Positions 46,101 to 55,020 of a stretch of 64,000 bases of DNA are shown here, piece after piece. The DNA comes from Acidobacteriota bacterium (GTDB taxonomy: Bacteria > Acidobacteriota > Thermoanaerobaculia > Multivoradales > JAGPDF01), in NCBI GenBank assembly GCA_014584695.1, contig JACTMI010000031.1, positions 1 to 64,000 on the forward strand. Reading direction: 5' to 3'. How positions within the stretch are numbered: the first letter of the stretch is position 1; every line of letters starts with the position of its first letter. The translations under genes were made by a program, and so were the position numbers. The notes under the pieces were generated by a model. That model searched no databases. It had not been told where the DNA came from and saw only the letters and a list, made by a program, of their open reading frames with translations.

Positions 46101-47130
46101 CGATCTCGTAGGGAAGCAGCGCGTCGCCGGGCGACGGCGTGCATTCGACGAACTCGTCGGCGCAGAACTCCAGGATGACCGCCGGCGTCCCGGGCGGCGG
46201 CGGCATCAGGCCGTCGAGATCCGGCGGCATCGCGCCGCCGGAATTCGGCCGATCGAAGTAGATCAGGCTCGCGTCGGGGTCGCCGGCGAGCATCCGCGCG
46301 CGATCGAAAGCGTAGAAGCCCGCGCCGTGGAAGTCGAACCAGCTGAACTGGTTGACCGTCATGTAGTAAGCGTCGGGCCAGACCCCGACCTTGGGATAAT
46401 CGGGGAAGAGCGTGTTCGGCGTCGTGAAGTTCCAGGCGTAGTACGGGCCGGTCGGGTCGCTGGTGACCGAGATCGCGATCTGCTGGAAGTAACGGCCGAA
46501 GTCGGCGCCCTGGGTGTCGCCCGGGCCGACGCAGAACTGAGAGAGCAGCCACCGGTCGGCGAGGGGATCGTAGAGCGTGATCGGATCGCCGTCGTCGACG
46601 GCGAAGCAGGGCCCGCCCAGGCTGGCGAACAGCGTGCTGAGCGCGAAGGCGGCGGTTACCGGCGCTCCGGACTTGTCGAAGACGCGGGTCACCAGGTTGA
46701 CCGACTGCACGTAGTGATTCGGCCCGACGTCGCCCACCGGGTCCGGGGGCATCACGAGAAACCCGAGCACGGCCGCGCTGTCGTTGCTGCTGATCCCCTC
46801 GAGCGCGAGCCCGGGAACGGGGGTCGGCGCCTGCGGGGAGCCCGCCTCGCCGACGAGCGAGAGGTCGGGCCGGTCGCCGATGCCGTCGAGATAGTGGCGG
46901 CGGGGAGGCTTGTTCGGCCGGACGTACTCGCCCTCCGCCTCGCCGACCTCGAAGTTGGTCTTGCGCCGGGTCACGCCGACGCCGGTCGGATGCTCGGGCA
47001 GGTCGCGCAGGGGCGGCGTGATGGCGAAGGCGGTCGGTCGCAAGACCGTCGGCCGGGCTTCGGCGCCGAGCGCTGGCGTCGCCAGGCCGAGGACGGCCAA
47101 GGCGAGGACGAGACGGGCATATCTGGACAT
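43102..47130 (-). CDS. large exported surface protein with HYR repeats and IPTL-CTERM signal
   Basis: 1342 residues. Signal peptide (RLVLALAVLGLATPALGA), a long N-terminal domain resembling exported proteins with VGDVGPNHYVQSVN (about 125-560), a carboxypeptidase-regulatory-like domain (about 640-715), a middle region of jelly-roll type (about 830-1010), then four HYR-like modules (about 1025-1310) marked by repeats of VPPSGSxFPVGxTPVxC and TATDAAGNTA, each with paired cysteines. The C-terminus IPTLSGRGTAGLALLLAALS followed by an Arg-rich end is an IPTL-CTERM sorting signal, known to be processed by an exosortase-type enzyme, so the protein should be anchored or released at the surface. No exosortase gene lies in the window. 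Adhesion is plausible but unproven. Confidence 0.87.
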   Translation of the reverse strand: MSRYARLVLALAVLGLATPALGAEARPTVLRPTAFAITPPLRDLPEHPTGVGVTRRKTNFEVGEAEGEYVRPNKPPRRHYLDGIGDRPDLSLVGEAGSPQAPTPVPGLALEGISSNDSAAVLGFLVMPPDPVGDVGPNHYVQSVNLVTRVFDKSGAPVTAAFALSTLFASLGGPCFAVDDGDPITLYDPLADRWLLSQFCVGPGDTQGADFGRYFQQIAISVTSDPTGPYYAWNFTTPNTLFPDYPKVGVWPDAYYMTVNQFSWFDFHGAGFYAFDRARMLAGDPDASLIYFDRPNSGGAMPPDLDGLMPPPPGTPAVILEFCADEFVECTPSPGDALLPYEIVPNFDDPDSSTITPLAAIPLTPFDGRAPSARNVIEQPAPATATQRLDPIPLTLMHRLAYRNLGTQAAPVHSYVGNFVVNVSGVNPTNSNTHQAAPRWFELRRDPVTGAMSALHNATFSPDPGVPTTGGNRWNASAAQDHQGNLALTYSLSSTTIFPGIYLAGRLAADPANTLGPESSLHVANGVQQTTNGRWGDYSALSVDPVDDCTFWYTNEYRNSTFNGTGSSNAFRWTTRFGSFRFSECDPAPRAALEVQVSVCGTGAPISGATVAAVHGFLRHTDATGAADFDLMPAGTYDVIASAFGYSTATQAGVVLANGSTTQVALCLQPAPELATSSSTALLAESCTPGNGTLDPGESAQVSFCVENLGLANTVNLIGTLQASAGVLPITVAQNYGVVVAGGPAVCRNFLFTVDPTLPCGTPVSVTIALQDGATSHGTATAPFAASPPTLLVFSENFDSVTAGTLPAGWTQQNVVGTGAVWQATGASNPTPGFFSTPHSARIDNPASVSDKRLTSPAIFVPAAGGRLSFRNRFNTELGADGGTLEIAIGGGPFVDILAAGGAFVQRGYVQTLALSFASPIAGRQAWTGNGPTLDGSSYWLTIVDLPAATAGQSIQLRWRFGSDNAVSGQGWRIDDVELRVPECASTCALPCSLSQPGNVTVGNDAGLCSAAVTYSLPVASGFCPGAAVSCVPPSGSVFPVGSTPVICDAGGDLGLAVTFQVQVQDVQLPTVSAPNPVVPNTPGLCSATVAFSPTAVDNCPGVTASCAPPSGSPFPVGVTPILCTATDAAGNTAQAPGTVTVQDVEPPSITAPNPVVGNDPGLCSAAVPLAPVTADNCPGVTASCTPPSGSTFPVGVTPIVCTATDGAGNATPGGGSVTVQDLEAPLISCPASISLALPPGAAGLVVNFPPPVVSDNCSAVASCAPPSGSEFLAGQTTVACTATDAAQNAAICAFEVSLGLQSIQEIPTLSGRGTAGLALLLAALSVGWIWRLRRRAGGGAA

Positions 47131-47166
47131 GAGGCCCTCCGATTCGAACGCGTCAGACTTCGGGCC

Positions 47167-47172
47167 AGTCTA
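47167..47172 (-). promoter_or_regulatory. TAGACT, probable -10 of the IPTL-CTERM gene
   Basis: Minus-strand GGCTAGACTGG with a TTGACT 22 bases upstream, too far for a normal -35. The leader would be about 30 bases with a GGAGGGCC site before the ATG at 47130. Confidence 0.45.
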
Positions 47173-47294
47173 GCCACCGGATTCCGCCGCCGACAGTCAA
47201 CTTTGGATCTACATCCTTCGTTGCCGATCGATCCCGCCCAGCCGGACGGGCAGCGGCGAGCCGGCCCGACGGCGCTGCCGCCGCCGGGACGGTC

Positions 47295-48743
47295 CTACGA
47301 AGCGCCGCGGCCCGAGAGGACGACCGGGACGGTCTTGGCGAGGATCTTGAGGTCGAGCCAGGGGGACCAGCTGTCGATGTACTGCAGGTCGAGCTCCATC
47401 CAGCGTTCGAAGTCGAGCTCGTTGCGGCCCGAGATCTGCCACAGACAGGTGAGGCCCGGTTTCATCGCCAGCCGCCGGCGCTGCCAGCGTGCGTACTGGG
47501 CGACCTCCTCGGGAATCGGCGGGCGCGGGCCGACCAGGCTCATGTCCCCCTTGAGCACGTTCCACAGCTGCGGCAGCTCGTCGAGGCTGAACTTGCGCAG
47601 GAAGCGGCCGAGCCAGGTCACGCGCGGATCGCGTCGGGCCTTGAACACCGGGCCGTCCATCTCGTTGAGGTGCGCCACCTCGTGGCGGCGCTCCTCGGCG
47701 TCGGCGACCATGGTGCGGAACTTGTAGAGCGTGAAGCGGCGGCCGTTGAGCCCGCAGCGGGTCTGGCGGAAGAGCACCGCGCCGCCCGAGGTGACGCGGA
47801 TGGCGAGCGCCACGAACAGCACCACGGGCAGCGCGAGCACCAGCAGCAGAGCCGATAGCGCGACGTCGAGCGCCCGCTTCCAGGCGAGCTGGAACACCCC
47901 GGTCGGGCTGGTCGCGAAAGTCGCGAGCGGCACCCCGTCGAGCTCCTCGAGTCGGACGCGCGCCTGCGTGTGGGGAAAGAAGTCGAGCGCGAAGCGGGTC
48001 AGGATCCCCTGTTCCTGGAGGGCGAGGAAGAGGTCCTCGAAGCGGTCGAGCTCCTTGCGCGAGACCGCGAAGATCACCTCGTCGACCACCTCCCGCTCGA
48101 GCAGGGCCGGCAGATCGGCGAGCGTGCCCAGCAGCGGCTCGGCTTGCGGATCGGCCGGCTCCCCCCCCTCCTCGTTGGCGACGAAGCCGAGCACGCGGTA
48201 GCCCCAGTAGCGGTGGGCGCGGATCGACTCCGCGAGCGCGCGCGCCGAGCGGTTCGTACCCACCAGCAGGACGGTGCGGAAGTTGAAGCCGCGCGCGCGG
48301 ACGTGGCGCGAGGTGACCCGGAGCGCGAGTTTCGAGGCGAGCACGAACAGCCCCGCGAGCAGCGAGAAGAGCAGGATCCAGGCGCGGCTGACGCGGTCCG
48401 AGTCGAGCAGCCGCTCGTCGAGCCGGAGGGCCCAGACCGCCAGCGCGAAGAGCACCGAGGCGGTCACCGCGACCCGCACCACCGCGGCTGCCTCCTCCAG
48501 GAGCGGCACCGTGCGGTGAGAGCGGTAGCGGCCGGAGGACCAGAGCAGGACCGACCAGATGAACAGCGCCGGAGGCAAGAGCGGCAGGTAGCGCGCCACC
48601 GGATAGAGACCCGAGGCGCCGAAGCCGAGCGCCGGCAGCAGCGCGTCGCGCAGGGCGTGAGCGAGCAGGAACGCCAGCGAAACGAGGGCGAGGTCGAGCA
48701 GGAAGACCGCGCCGGCGATGAGTCGGGCCTGCTGTTTGAGCAT
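47295..48743 (-). CDS. polyprenyl glycosylphosphotransferase (exopolysaccharide initiation)
   Basis: 482-residue inner-membrane enzyme that transfers a sugar-1-phosphate to undecaprenyl phosphate, starting a polysaccharide repeat unit. About four helices (10-130), a Rossmann-like CoA_binding_3 domain (about 150-270; VLLVGTNRSARALAESI), a further helix (LDVALSALLLVLALPVVLFVALAI) and a bacterial sugar transferase domain (about 295-478) with FRTMVADAEERR, KARRDPRVTWLGRFLRKFSLDELPQLWNVLKGDMSLVGPRP and KPGLTCLWQISGRNELDFERWM. The sugar is unknown (WbaP/EpsL-like class). ATG at 48743; its own promoter lies at 48792-48797. It is transcribed along with, or just after, the glycosyltransferase cluster. 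Confidence 0.94.
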   Translation of the reverse strand: MLKQQARLIAGAVFLLDLALVSLAFLLAHALRDALLPALGFGASGLYPVARYLPLLPPALFIWSVLLWSSGRYRSHRTVPLLEEAAAVVRVAVTASVLFALAVWALRLDERLLDSDRVSRAWILLFSLLAGLFVLASKLALRVTSRHVRARGFNFRTVLLVGTNRSARALAESIRAHRYWGYRVLGFVANEEGGEPADPQAEPLLGTLADLPALLEREVVDEVIFAVSRKELDRFEDLFLALQEQGILTRFALDFFPHTQARVRLEELDGVPLATFATSPTGVFQLAWKRALDVALSALLLVLALPVVLFVALAIRVTSGGAVLFRQTRCGLNGRRFTLYKFRTMVADAEERRHEVAHLNEMDGPVFKARRDPRVTWLGRFLRKFSLDELPQLWNVLKGDMSLVGPRPPIPEEVAQYARWQRRRLAMKPGLTCLWQISGRNELDFERWMELDLQYIDSWSPWLDLKILAKTVPVVLSGRGAS

Positions 48744-48791
48744 GGCGATCGTCGCGCGGGCGGGCGCCGTCGCGCGCCTCCCGCCTCCCGA

Positions 48792-48797
48792 ATTCTA
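48792..48797 (-). promoter_or_regulatory. TAGAAT, probable -10 of the glycosylphosphotransferase gene
   Basis: Minus-strand GTTAGAATTCGGG in the 104-base gap after the glycosyltransferase operon. It would give a leader of about 40 bases before ATG 48743. Confidence 0.4.
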
Positions 48798-48847
48798 ACG
48801 GACCAAGGGGGTGGGTCGTCGCGCGGAGGCCGACGCCCCCGCGGCGC

Positions 48848-50002
48848 TCAGCTCCGCGGCGCCTCCGCCCGAGCGCCGCGCAGTAGTGCCGCGTAGCGAT
48901 CCGCGATCGCCTCCCAGTCGTAGCGCGCGGCGGCGCGCGCCGCCGCGGCCCCGCCCAGGGACCGCGCCAGCTCCGCGTCGGTGCGCAGCCGCTCGAGCGC
49001 GGCCGCGAGCGAGGCGGGAGCCGCGGCGTCGAAATAGAGCGCCGCGTCGCCAGCCACCTCGCGGTTCTCCGCCGTGTCGTGCACCACTGGCGCCGCGCCG
49101 TGGCCCATCGCTTCGACCAGCGCCGGATGGGTGCCGCCCACCTCGGTGGCGTGAACGTAGGCCAGGCAGTGGCGGAGCAATTGGCGGTAGCCGCGGCCGT
49201 AGATGGCGCCCGGAAAGCGGATGCGTCGATCGGCGCCGCGGGTGAAGGAGTCGATGAAGGCGGAAGCGTAAGGCGCGGTGCCGACCATCACCAGCGGCAG
49301 CTCGCCGCCGACGCTCCGATAGGCCTCGGCGACCCGGTGCGGGTTGTTCTCGGGCTCGAAGCGCGAGACGTAGAGGAAGTAGCCGCCCGGCTCCAGGCCC
49401 AGGAGCCGGAGCACCCGCCGCCCCGTGCCGGGGCGCGCGTCGACGCCGTAGGTCACCACCGTCGATGGCGCGCCGTAGCGGGCGAGGTAGTGGCTCCGGA
49501 TGACCTCCGCGTCGGTCACCAGCCGGTCCGGCAGCACGCAGGCGAGCCGCTCGGAGAGGGCGTAGACGGCGCGTCCGAACGGTCCCCACTTGGCGCGCCG
49601 CTTCTCGATGCCGTCGACGTTGAGCACCGTGGCGACGCCCGCGGCCGACAGGAGCGGCAGGAAGAGCGCGTTGGCCGAGTTGACGACCAACGCCGCGTCG
49701 TAGCGCTGGCCGGCGGCGTGGAGGCAGGCGAGCAGCGTGTGGACCGGCGTGTCGAGATGCTTCGTGCGCACGGTGGGCAGGACCACCAGGCGGGCGCCGC
49801 GGTAGCGCCCGACGCGCCGGCGGACGTAGTGGGCGCGGCCGTAGACGGTGACCTCGAAGCCGCGCGCGACCAGCCGTGGCGCGAGCTCGGCCATCAGCGT
49901 CTCGTAGCCGCCGTAGCGGGCCGGCACACCGCGGCTGCCGATCAGCGCCACGCGCGGCCGGTGCCCGTCCGGCGGACTCCCGGCGTGCCCCGTCGCCGTC
50001 AT
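48848..50002 (-). CDS. GT4-type glycosyltransferase with DUF1972-like N-terminus
   Basis: 384 residues, GT-B fold, cytoplasmic. The N-terminal half has RVALIGSRGVPARYGGYETLMAELAPRLVARG, as in rhamnosyl/fucosyltransferases with DUF1972. The C-terminal half has the group 1 donor site: FLYVSRFEPENNPHRVAEAY, GAIYGRGYRQLLRHCLAYVHATEVGGTHPALVEAMGHG with catalytic Glu in HPALVEAMG. Donor and acceptor sugars are unknown. ATG overlaps the previous gene's stop by 4 bases. Last of six tightly packed genes. Confidence 0.9.
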   Translation of the reverse strand: MTATGHAGSPPDGHRPRVALIGSRGVPARYGGYETLMAELAPRLVARGFEVTVYGRAHYVRRRVGRYRGARLVVLPTVRTKHLDTPVHTLLACLHAAGQRYDAALVVNSANALFLPLLSAAGVATVLNVDGIEKRRAKWGPFGRAVYALSERLACVLPDRLVTDAEVIRSHYLARYGAPSTVVTYGVDARPGTGRRVLRLLGLEPGGYFLYVSRFEPENNPHRVAEAYRSVGGELPLVMVGTAPYASAFIDSFTRGADRRIRFPGAIYGRGYRQLLRHCLAYVHATEVGGTHPALVEAMGHGAAPVVHDTAENREVAGDAALYFDAAAPASLAAALERLRTDAELARSLGGAAAARAAARYDWEAIADRYAALLRGARAEAPRS

Positions 50003-51012
50003 CGCGCCGCCTCGGGCAGCGGCCGAGCGCGGCGGAAGAACCAGCGTTCGAGCGCGCCGGCCGGCGCCGTGCGGCGCGCGGCGAGCTGTCGCCGGCGCTC
50101 GAACAGCTCGCGCCGGTGGCGCCAGAGCCAGCCGTAGGCGGGCAGTGACGCGCGCTCGGCCAGGAGCACCCAGAGCAGTGCCGCCAGGTCCCGGGCGAGG
50201 GTGAAGGGCAGCGTCCAGAGGAGATTGGCGAGCGTCTGGTGGTAGATGCGCAGCAGGTAGCGATTGCGCAGCGAGTTCCGGTTGGCGAGCTCCGACAGCC
50301 GTCGGCGCCGCCCGGGGAGCACGGTGCGGCGGTGCAGCGCGCGCGCGGCCGGCTCGTAGAGCGTCGTCCAGCCGCGGGCGGCGAGGCGGAAGGCGAGCTC
50401 GGCGTCCTCGCGGAAGGTGTGGAAGCGGGGATCGAACATCTCACCCGGCGCGAGCGCCACGTCCTCGACCGCGGCACGGCGCCAGAGCGTCGCCGCGCCG
50501 GTGCCGCCGAAGACGATCTCGGGCGCATCGTACTGTCCGCGATCGCGCTCGCCGGAGCCGCGATCGAGATGGCGCCAGGCGGGGACCAGGTAGAAGCCGC
50601 AGGCGTCGAGCGTCGGTTCGTCGCCGGGGCGGGCGAGGCGGCCGGTGACCGCTCCCGGCCGCACCGCCGCGGAGCGCCGCGCGCGTTCGACCAGCCGCTC
50701 GACGTAGTCCGGCGTCAGCGTGGCGTCGGCGTTGAGGGTCAGCAACCAGGGCGCCGAGGCGGCGCGAAACGCGGCGTTCATGCCGCCGGCGAAGCCGAGG
50801 TTCTCCCCCGATTCGAGAATCCGCAACGGCAGCTCCGGCGGCGCGTGCCGGCGGGCCGTCGCGGCCGAGCCGTCGCGGCTCGCGCAGTCGACGACGACGA
50901 GCTCGAGCGGGCGGTGACTCTGGGCGCCGACCGCGGCGAGGCAGGGCGGCAGATCGAGCGCGTCGTCGTGGGTGACGATCGCCACCGTGACGGCAGCCTC
51001 GCCGGTGCTCAT
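49999..51012 (-). CDS. GT2 glycosyltransferase (rhamnosyltransferase-like)
   Basis: 337 residues. GT-A fold: VTVAIVTHDDALDLPPCLAAV at the start, ENLGFAGGMNAAF (about 78), DXD-like LTLNADATLTP (about 96) and FGGTGAATLWRRAAV, FREDAELAFRLAARGW (about 185), where ED is the conserved catalytic pair. A C-terminal helical part (about 235-337) with LLRIYHQTLANLLWTLPF may sit on the membrane. The start at ATG 51012 shares bases with the upstream stop; the frame is open further only by overlap. Confidence 0.9.
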   Translation of the reverse strand: MSTGEAAVTVAIVTHDDALDLPPCLAAVGAQSHRPLELVVVDCASRDGSAATARRHAPPELPLRILESGENLGFAGGMNAAFRAASAPWLLTLNADATLTPDYVERLVERARRSAAVRPGAVTGRLARPGDEPTLDACGFYLVPAWRHLDRGSGERDRGQYDAPEIVFGGTGAATLWRRAAVEDVALAPGEMFDPRFHTFREDAELAFRLAARGWTTLYEPAARALHRRTVLPGRRRRLSELANRNSLRNRYLLRIYHQTLANLLWTLPFTLARDLAALLWVLLAERASLPAYGWLWRHRRELFERRRQLAARRTAPAGALERWFFRRARPLPEAAR

Positions 51013-51914
51013 CGCGGCGCCTCCGCCGGCGCCGGAAAGCCGCGCCACGCCGCGCGCGCGACGCTGGCCAGGGCGCGCGCCGCCTCGCGGCGGCTGGTGG
51101 CCCGGCGCGGCGGCAGCAGCGGCACCAGGGCCAAACGGGCGAGTGCGCCGACCGGCACCAGGGCGGTGAAGAGCGCCGCCCAGACCGGGCCGTGATGACG
51201 GGCCAGATAGTGGCGCAGGTTGCGGTCGTAGGCCTCGAGGAAACCGCCGTAGCCGAGCGCTGGGAGGCTGCCGCCGAGCCGGTGCTGGAAGGTGGCCGCC
51301 GGCCAGTAGAGCAGCCGCTCGCCAGGCGTCGCCAGCCGCTGGGCGAGGTCGACGTCTTCGAACCAGGCCGGCCAGTAGCGCTCGTCGAAGCCGCCCACCG
51401 CCGCGAAGGCCTGGCGCCGCAGCGCCAGCGCCGCCGCCGCCGGCTGGGCGATCGCCGCTCCCGCCGGAGGCTCGACGCGCGGGCCGCGCACCGGGTTCCA
51501 GAAGAAGGCGTGCGCGACGAGCGCCGCCGGCGAGGGCAGCGGGCGCAGCTGCCAGGCGCACTGGGAGGCGCCGTCCTCGCCCACCAGGCGGGGCACCAGC
51601 CCGGCCGCGTCGGCGTGCCGCTCGAAGCCCTCGAGCAGCGCCTCGAAAGCGCCGGGGAGCGGTCGCGCGTCGGGGTTCAGGAACAGCAGCAGCTCGGCGC
51701 CCGCCGCGCGCGCGCCGGCGTTCGAGCCGGCGCCGAAGCCGAGATTGCGCCCCGGGCGGACCAGCCGGACGAAGTCGGGCAGCGACAGCTCGCCGCTATT
51801 GTCGACCACGACCAGCTCGAAACGGGGATCGCGGGGGAAGGCCGCGGCGAGCTCGGCCGCGTCGCGCCCGGAGCGCCAGGCGACGACGACCGTCGACAGG
51901 CGCGGCGAAGTCAT
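51009..51914 (-). CDS. GT2 glycosyltransferase
   Basis: 301 residues, GT-A fold: LSTVVVAWRSGRDAAELAAAF, LVVVDNSG, GRNLGFGAGSNAGARAAGAELLLFLNPDARPLPG (DXD position NPDA at about 79) and GGFDERYWPAWFEDVDLAQRLA (catalytic ED at about 177). An amphipathic C-terminal end is rich in Arg/Ala. It resembles WbbL-type rhamnosyltransferases; sugar unknown. Both ends overlap its neighbours by 4 bases. Confidence 0.9.
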   Translation of the reverse strand: MTSPRLSTVVVAWRSGRDAAELAAAFPRDPRFELVVVDNSGELSLPDFVRLVRPGRNLGFGAGSNAGARAAGAELLLFLNPDARPLPGAFEALLEGFERHADAAGLVPRLVGEDGASQCAWQLRPLPSPAALVAHAFFWNPVRGPRVEPPAGAAIAQPAAAALALRRQAFAAVGGFDERYWPAWFEDVDLAQRLATPGERLLYWPAATFQHRLGGSLPALGYGGFLEAYDRNLRHYLARHHGPVWAALFTALVPVGALARLALVPLLPPRRATSRREAARALASVARAAWRGFPAPAEAPR

Positions 51915-52861
51915 CGCGCCGAGACTACCCGGAAGCGGTCGACGGCGGCGAGCGGTGGCCGGGGCGCCCCCAGCCGGACGAAGCGGGGCAGAAGCACGAC
52001 CGCGCGCGCCCAGCCGCCGAGCACGCCGGCCGCCGCGGCGCCGTCGCCCCGGGCGAGCGCCCGGACGAGATCGATCAGGTCGCGGCTCACCAGCCGGGGC
52101 AGCGCGAGCGGCAGGCGGCGCCCCTGCCAGCCCGCCACCACCGCCCAGCGGTTGCCGCGAATCGCCGCCCAGCGCGCCGCCGGCCGCCGGCCGGCGGTGG
52201 CCGAACCGGCGTGGGCGGCGCGCGCCGCGGCCACGCTCCAGGCGCTCCAGCCGCCGGCGCGCAGGCGCAGCGCCAGGTCGGCGTCCTCGTAGTAGCTGCC
52301 CAGCCGCGGGTCGAAGACGGCGGCGCCGCGGCGCGCTACCTGGTCGAGGGCCGCGCGGCGAAAGAGCGCCGCGGTCGCCGAGACGCCGAAGACCTCCTCC
52401 GCCGCCGCGGGTGTTCCGTCCTCCCGCGCGCCGTGGCCGAGCTGCACCGCCTCGTGCCAGCGGTTCCAGGCGAGGCCGCGGCCGTCGAGCCGGTCGGGGC
52501 GCTCGAGCTGCACGATCCGGCCCTGCGCGGCGGCGGCGCGCGGCCGCTCGGCGAGCGCCGACAGGAGCGCGGCCAGCCAGCCGGGCTCGACCCGGCAGTC
52601 GTCGTTGACGAGCGCCACCCACTCGACCTCCGCGAGGGCCGCGAGTCCGGCGTTGGCGGCGCGGGCGAAGCCGACCGGATGCGGCAGGTCGATGCGGCGC
52701 TCGCCGGGCTGGTCGAGCGCCGGCGCCGAGCTGGCGTCGCCCTGGTGGACCCAGACCAGCGCTCCCCGCAACGGCGCGAGCTCGTGGCGCAGCGCCGCGA
52801 GCGCCTCGGCCCCGAGCGGCGACAGGCCGAGCGAGGGCACCACCGCGCCGACGGTGCTCAT
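51911..52861 (-). CDS. GT2-like glycosyltransferase, divergent N-terminus
   Basis: 316 residues. GT-A elements: PVGFARAANAGLAAL (about 62), EWVALVNDDCRVEPGWLAAL (DD at about 87), FGVSATAALFRRAALDQV and FDPRLGSYYEDADLALRLRAGG (catalytic ED at about 190). The first strand (VGAVVPSLGLSPLGAE) lacks the usual nucleotide-binding pattern, so donor handling may differ. ATG 52861 overlaps the previous gene's stop (ATGA); an in-frame TTG two codons earlier is disregarded. Confidence 0.85.
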   Translation of the reverse strand: MSTVGAVVPSLGLSPLGAEALAALRHELAPLRGALVWVHQGDASSAPALDQPGERRIDLPHPVGFARAANAGLAALAEVEWVALVNDDCRVEPGWLAALLSALAERPRAAAAQGRIVQLERPDRLDGRGLAWNRWHEAVQLGHGAREDGTPAAAEEVFGVSATAALFRRAALDQVARRGAAVFDPRLGSYYEDADLALRLRAGGWSAWSVAAARAAHAGSATAGRRPAARWAAIRGNRWAVVAGWQGRRLPLALPRLVSRDLIDLVRALARGDGAAAAGVLGGWARAVVLLPRFVRLGAPRPPLAAVDRFRVVSAR

Positions 52862-55020
52862 CGCCAATCGAGCTCCACGCGGTCGATCACGAAGCCGTTC
52901 TTCGGCGGCGCGCCCTCGGGGGCCGCGGTGCGGAAGGCGAGCCGGGTGCCGGCGGTCCAGTCGTAGGGGCCGAGCGTCGTTCGCTGCCAGTCACCGGGGG
53001 TGCGCGGCGCGAGGTGGGCGAGGCGGGCTTCGCCGGCCAGCACCTCGAGCGCGATCGGGGTGTCGTCGTTGCGGATCACCGTCCACTCGAGGGTGAGGGT
53101 CACCTCGCGGCCGCCCGGCACCGGGCGCGCGCTGGCGCTCGCGCCCTCGGGCAGCAGCGCGCCGCCGCGGAAGCGGGTGCGGTCGATGATCCAACGCTCG
53201 GGATAGACCAGCGTGCCCTGGCGGGCCACCCACGGATCCTCGAGCTCGATCGCGCGCGTCGGCAGCCGGTGCGCGCCGATCAGCAGCAGGGCCCAGCCCG
53301 CGAGCAGCGCGGCGACACCCCAAGCGGCGGCGCGGCGGGGCCGCGCCGCGCGCACGCGCGTCGCGACCAGGGCGAGCCCGACGGCGGCGAGCGGCACGAT
53401 CCAGGTCGCGGCGCTCGGGCGGACGGCGCTCGGCAGGAAGCGAAGCAGATCGGCATCGAAGCGTCCCCCCAGCGCGCTCATCAGCTGGCTGCCGCCGTCG
53501 GCGAGGGTGTAGGTCCAGCCGGGGACGGTGAGCGCGGCGAGGCCGAGAAGCGCCGTCGCGCCGACGAGCGCCGCGGCCAGGGCGCGGTGGAGAGCGCCGC
53601 GCGGCCGCGAGGCCAGATGCGCGATCGAGAGGGCCAGCACCGGCAGGAAGACCAGCCCGTAGCGGAACGGCGGCGACCAGCCGCCATACCACTCCCGCCG
53701 GGAAGCCACGGCGAGCAGGTAGGGCGCGAAGGCCGCGAGCTCGAGGCTCAGAGGCTCGCGTCGCCGCAGCACCAGCAGCGCCGCTGGCACCGCCAGCAGC
53801 CAGAGGGGCGCCGCCGCGACCAAGCCGAAGGCGTGATCGAAGAGGAGGCCGACACCGCCGCGCAGGATCCGCTCGATCGGCAGCTGGCTCGGCGCCAGCT
53901 CCTCGACCGAGTGCATCTTCAGGGGATTGCCGTAGGCGAGCTGGTTGACGGTCAGCAGCGTCGCCACCAGCGCCAGGAAGCCGATCACCAGCGCCACCTG
54001 GAGACGTCGGCTGCGGCGCAGGCCGGTCACCACCAGCAGCGCGAGCGGCGCCGCGACCAGCAGCAGGCGCAGCTTGAGCAACGGCAGCGCGGCGAGCGGC
54101 AGCGCCAGCCGCAGCCAGTCGCCCGGGCGGGTGCGGCCGCGCGTGGCGCGCAACCGCGCGCGCGCCTCGATCACCAGCACCACGGCGAGCGCCGCCGGCA
54201 CTTCGACCCAGATCTGATGACACATGACCAGCAGCGGTGGCGCGAAGGCGAACAGCGCCCAGGCGCGGAAGGCGCCCCGCGCGGTCACCCCGGGCTGGGC
54301 GAGCGCCGCCGCGAGCAGCCGCCCGGCGGCGAGGGCGGCGAGGGCGGCGAGCAGCGCGCGCGCGCCGACGACGCCGCCGGCGGCGTAGAACGGCGCCAGC
54401 AGCAGCGGCAGCAGCGGCTCGTGGCGCGAGAAGACCTCGCCGCCGGGGCCGACCGGATCGCCCGGCTGCGGCTCGAGCTCGTGCCGGCTGAAGGCGCGCC
54501 AGACCTCGTCGCGGTATTCGTCGGCCAAGTCGATGTCGAAGTCCTCGGCGAGGCTGTGCGCGAGCAGCAGGTAGTAGGGCTCGTCGCCGTCGGGCGGACG
54601 CAGGGCGGTGACCCACGGCAGCGCCGCCAAGTAGACCGCCAGCGGCAGCAGCACGAACGGCGCGAGCTGCCGCGGCCGGCGGTCGCGCGCGAGGCGGCGG
54701 CGCAGCGCGAGCGCCAGGCGGAGCGTGCGGTGGCCGAGCCAGAGCGCGCCGGCGACGGCCAGGAGCGGCGCCGCGAACGGCAGCCCGAGGGCCTCGCCGC
54801 GCAGGGCCGCGGCGAGCAGCAGGAGACCGGTGAAGATCTCCGCGCCGCGCGCTCGCGCGGCCGGCAAGCGCCGCCCCAGCGCCGCGAACAGCGCCAGCGG
54901 CACCGGCGCGAAGGCGACCGTGGCGCGCAGCGCCGGCTCGCCGAAGGGGGGCAACCAGCGGTCGAGCGCGGCGGCGGCGGCGACGGCCGCGAGCAGCTGC
55001 AGGAGGTCGCGGCGCGTCAT
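52858..55020 (-). CDS. GT-C-like integral membrane protein with C-terminal extracytoplasmic domain
   Basis: 720 residues with about 12-14 helices. After two or three helices and basic loops, the first large outer loop carries [27 protein letters not shown] (about 135-160), whose DGDEPYY is the Asp/Glu-bearing loop of GT-C glycosyltransferases that use polyprenyl-linked donors. The last about 120 residues (from [20 protein letters not shown]) lie outside and look like a beta-sandwich carbohydrate-binding or lectin domain. Adjacent GT2/GT4 genes support a role in modifying the same glycan. Substrate unknown. ATG overlaps the upstream stop by 4 bases. Confidence 0.78.
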   Translation of the reverse strand: MTRRDLLQLLAAVAAAAALDRWLPPFGEPALRATVAFAPVPLALFAALGRRLPAARARGAEIFTGLLLLAAALRGEALGLPFAAPLLAVAGALWLGHRTLRLALALRRRLARDRRPRQLAPFVLLPLAVYLAALPWVTALRPPDGDEPYYLLLAHSLAEDFDIDLADEYRDEVWRAFSRHELEPQPGDPVGPGGEVFSRHEPLLPLLLAPFYAAGGVVGARALLAALAALAAGRLLAAALAQPGVTARGAFRAWALFAFAPPLLVMCHQIWVEVPAALAVVLVIEARARLRATRGRTRPGDWLRLALPLAALPLLKLRLLLVAAPLALLVVTGLRRSRRLQVALVIGFLALVATLLTVNQLAYGNPLKMHSVEELAPSQLPIERILRGGVGLLFDHAFGLVAAAPLWLLAVPAALLVLRRREPLSLELAAFAPYLLAVASRREWYGGWSPPFRYGLVFLPVLALSIAHLASRPRGALHRALAAALVGATALLGLAALTVPGWTYTLADGGSQLMSALGGRFDADLLRFLPSAVRPSAATWIVPLAAVGLALVATRVRAARPRRAAAWGVAALLAGWALLLIGAHRLPTRAIELEDPWVARQGTLVYPERWIIDRTRFRGGALLPEGASASARPVPGGREVTLTLEWTVIRNDDTPIALEVLAGEARLAHLAPRTPGDWQRTTLGPYDWTAGTRLAFRTAAPEGAPPKNGFVIDRVELDWR

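Noticed and set aside
43037-46552. Second minus-strand open frame of about 1170 codons within the IPTL-CTERM gene
   Set aside because: A shifted-frame shadow with Arg/Gly-rich composition and no signal or domain; the annotated frame has clear repeats and a sorting signal.
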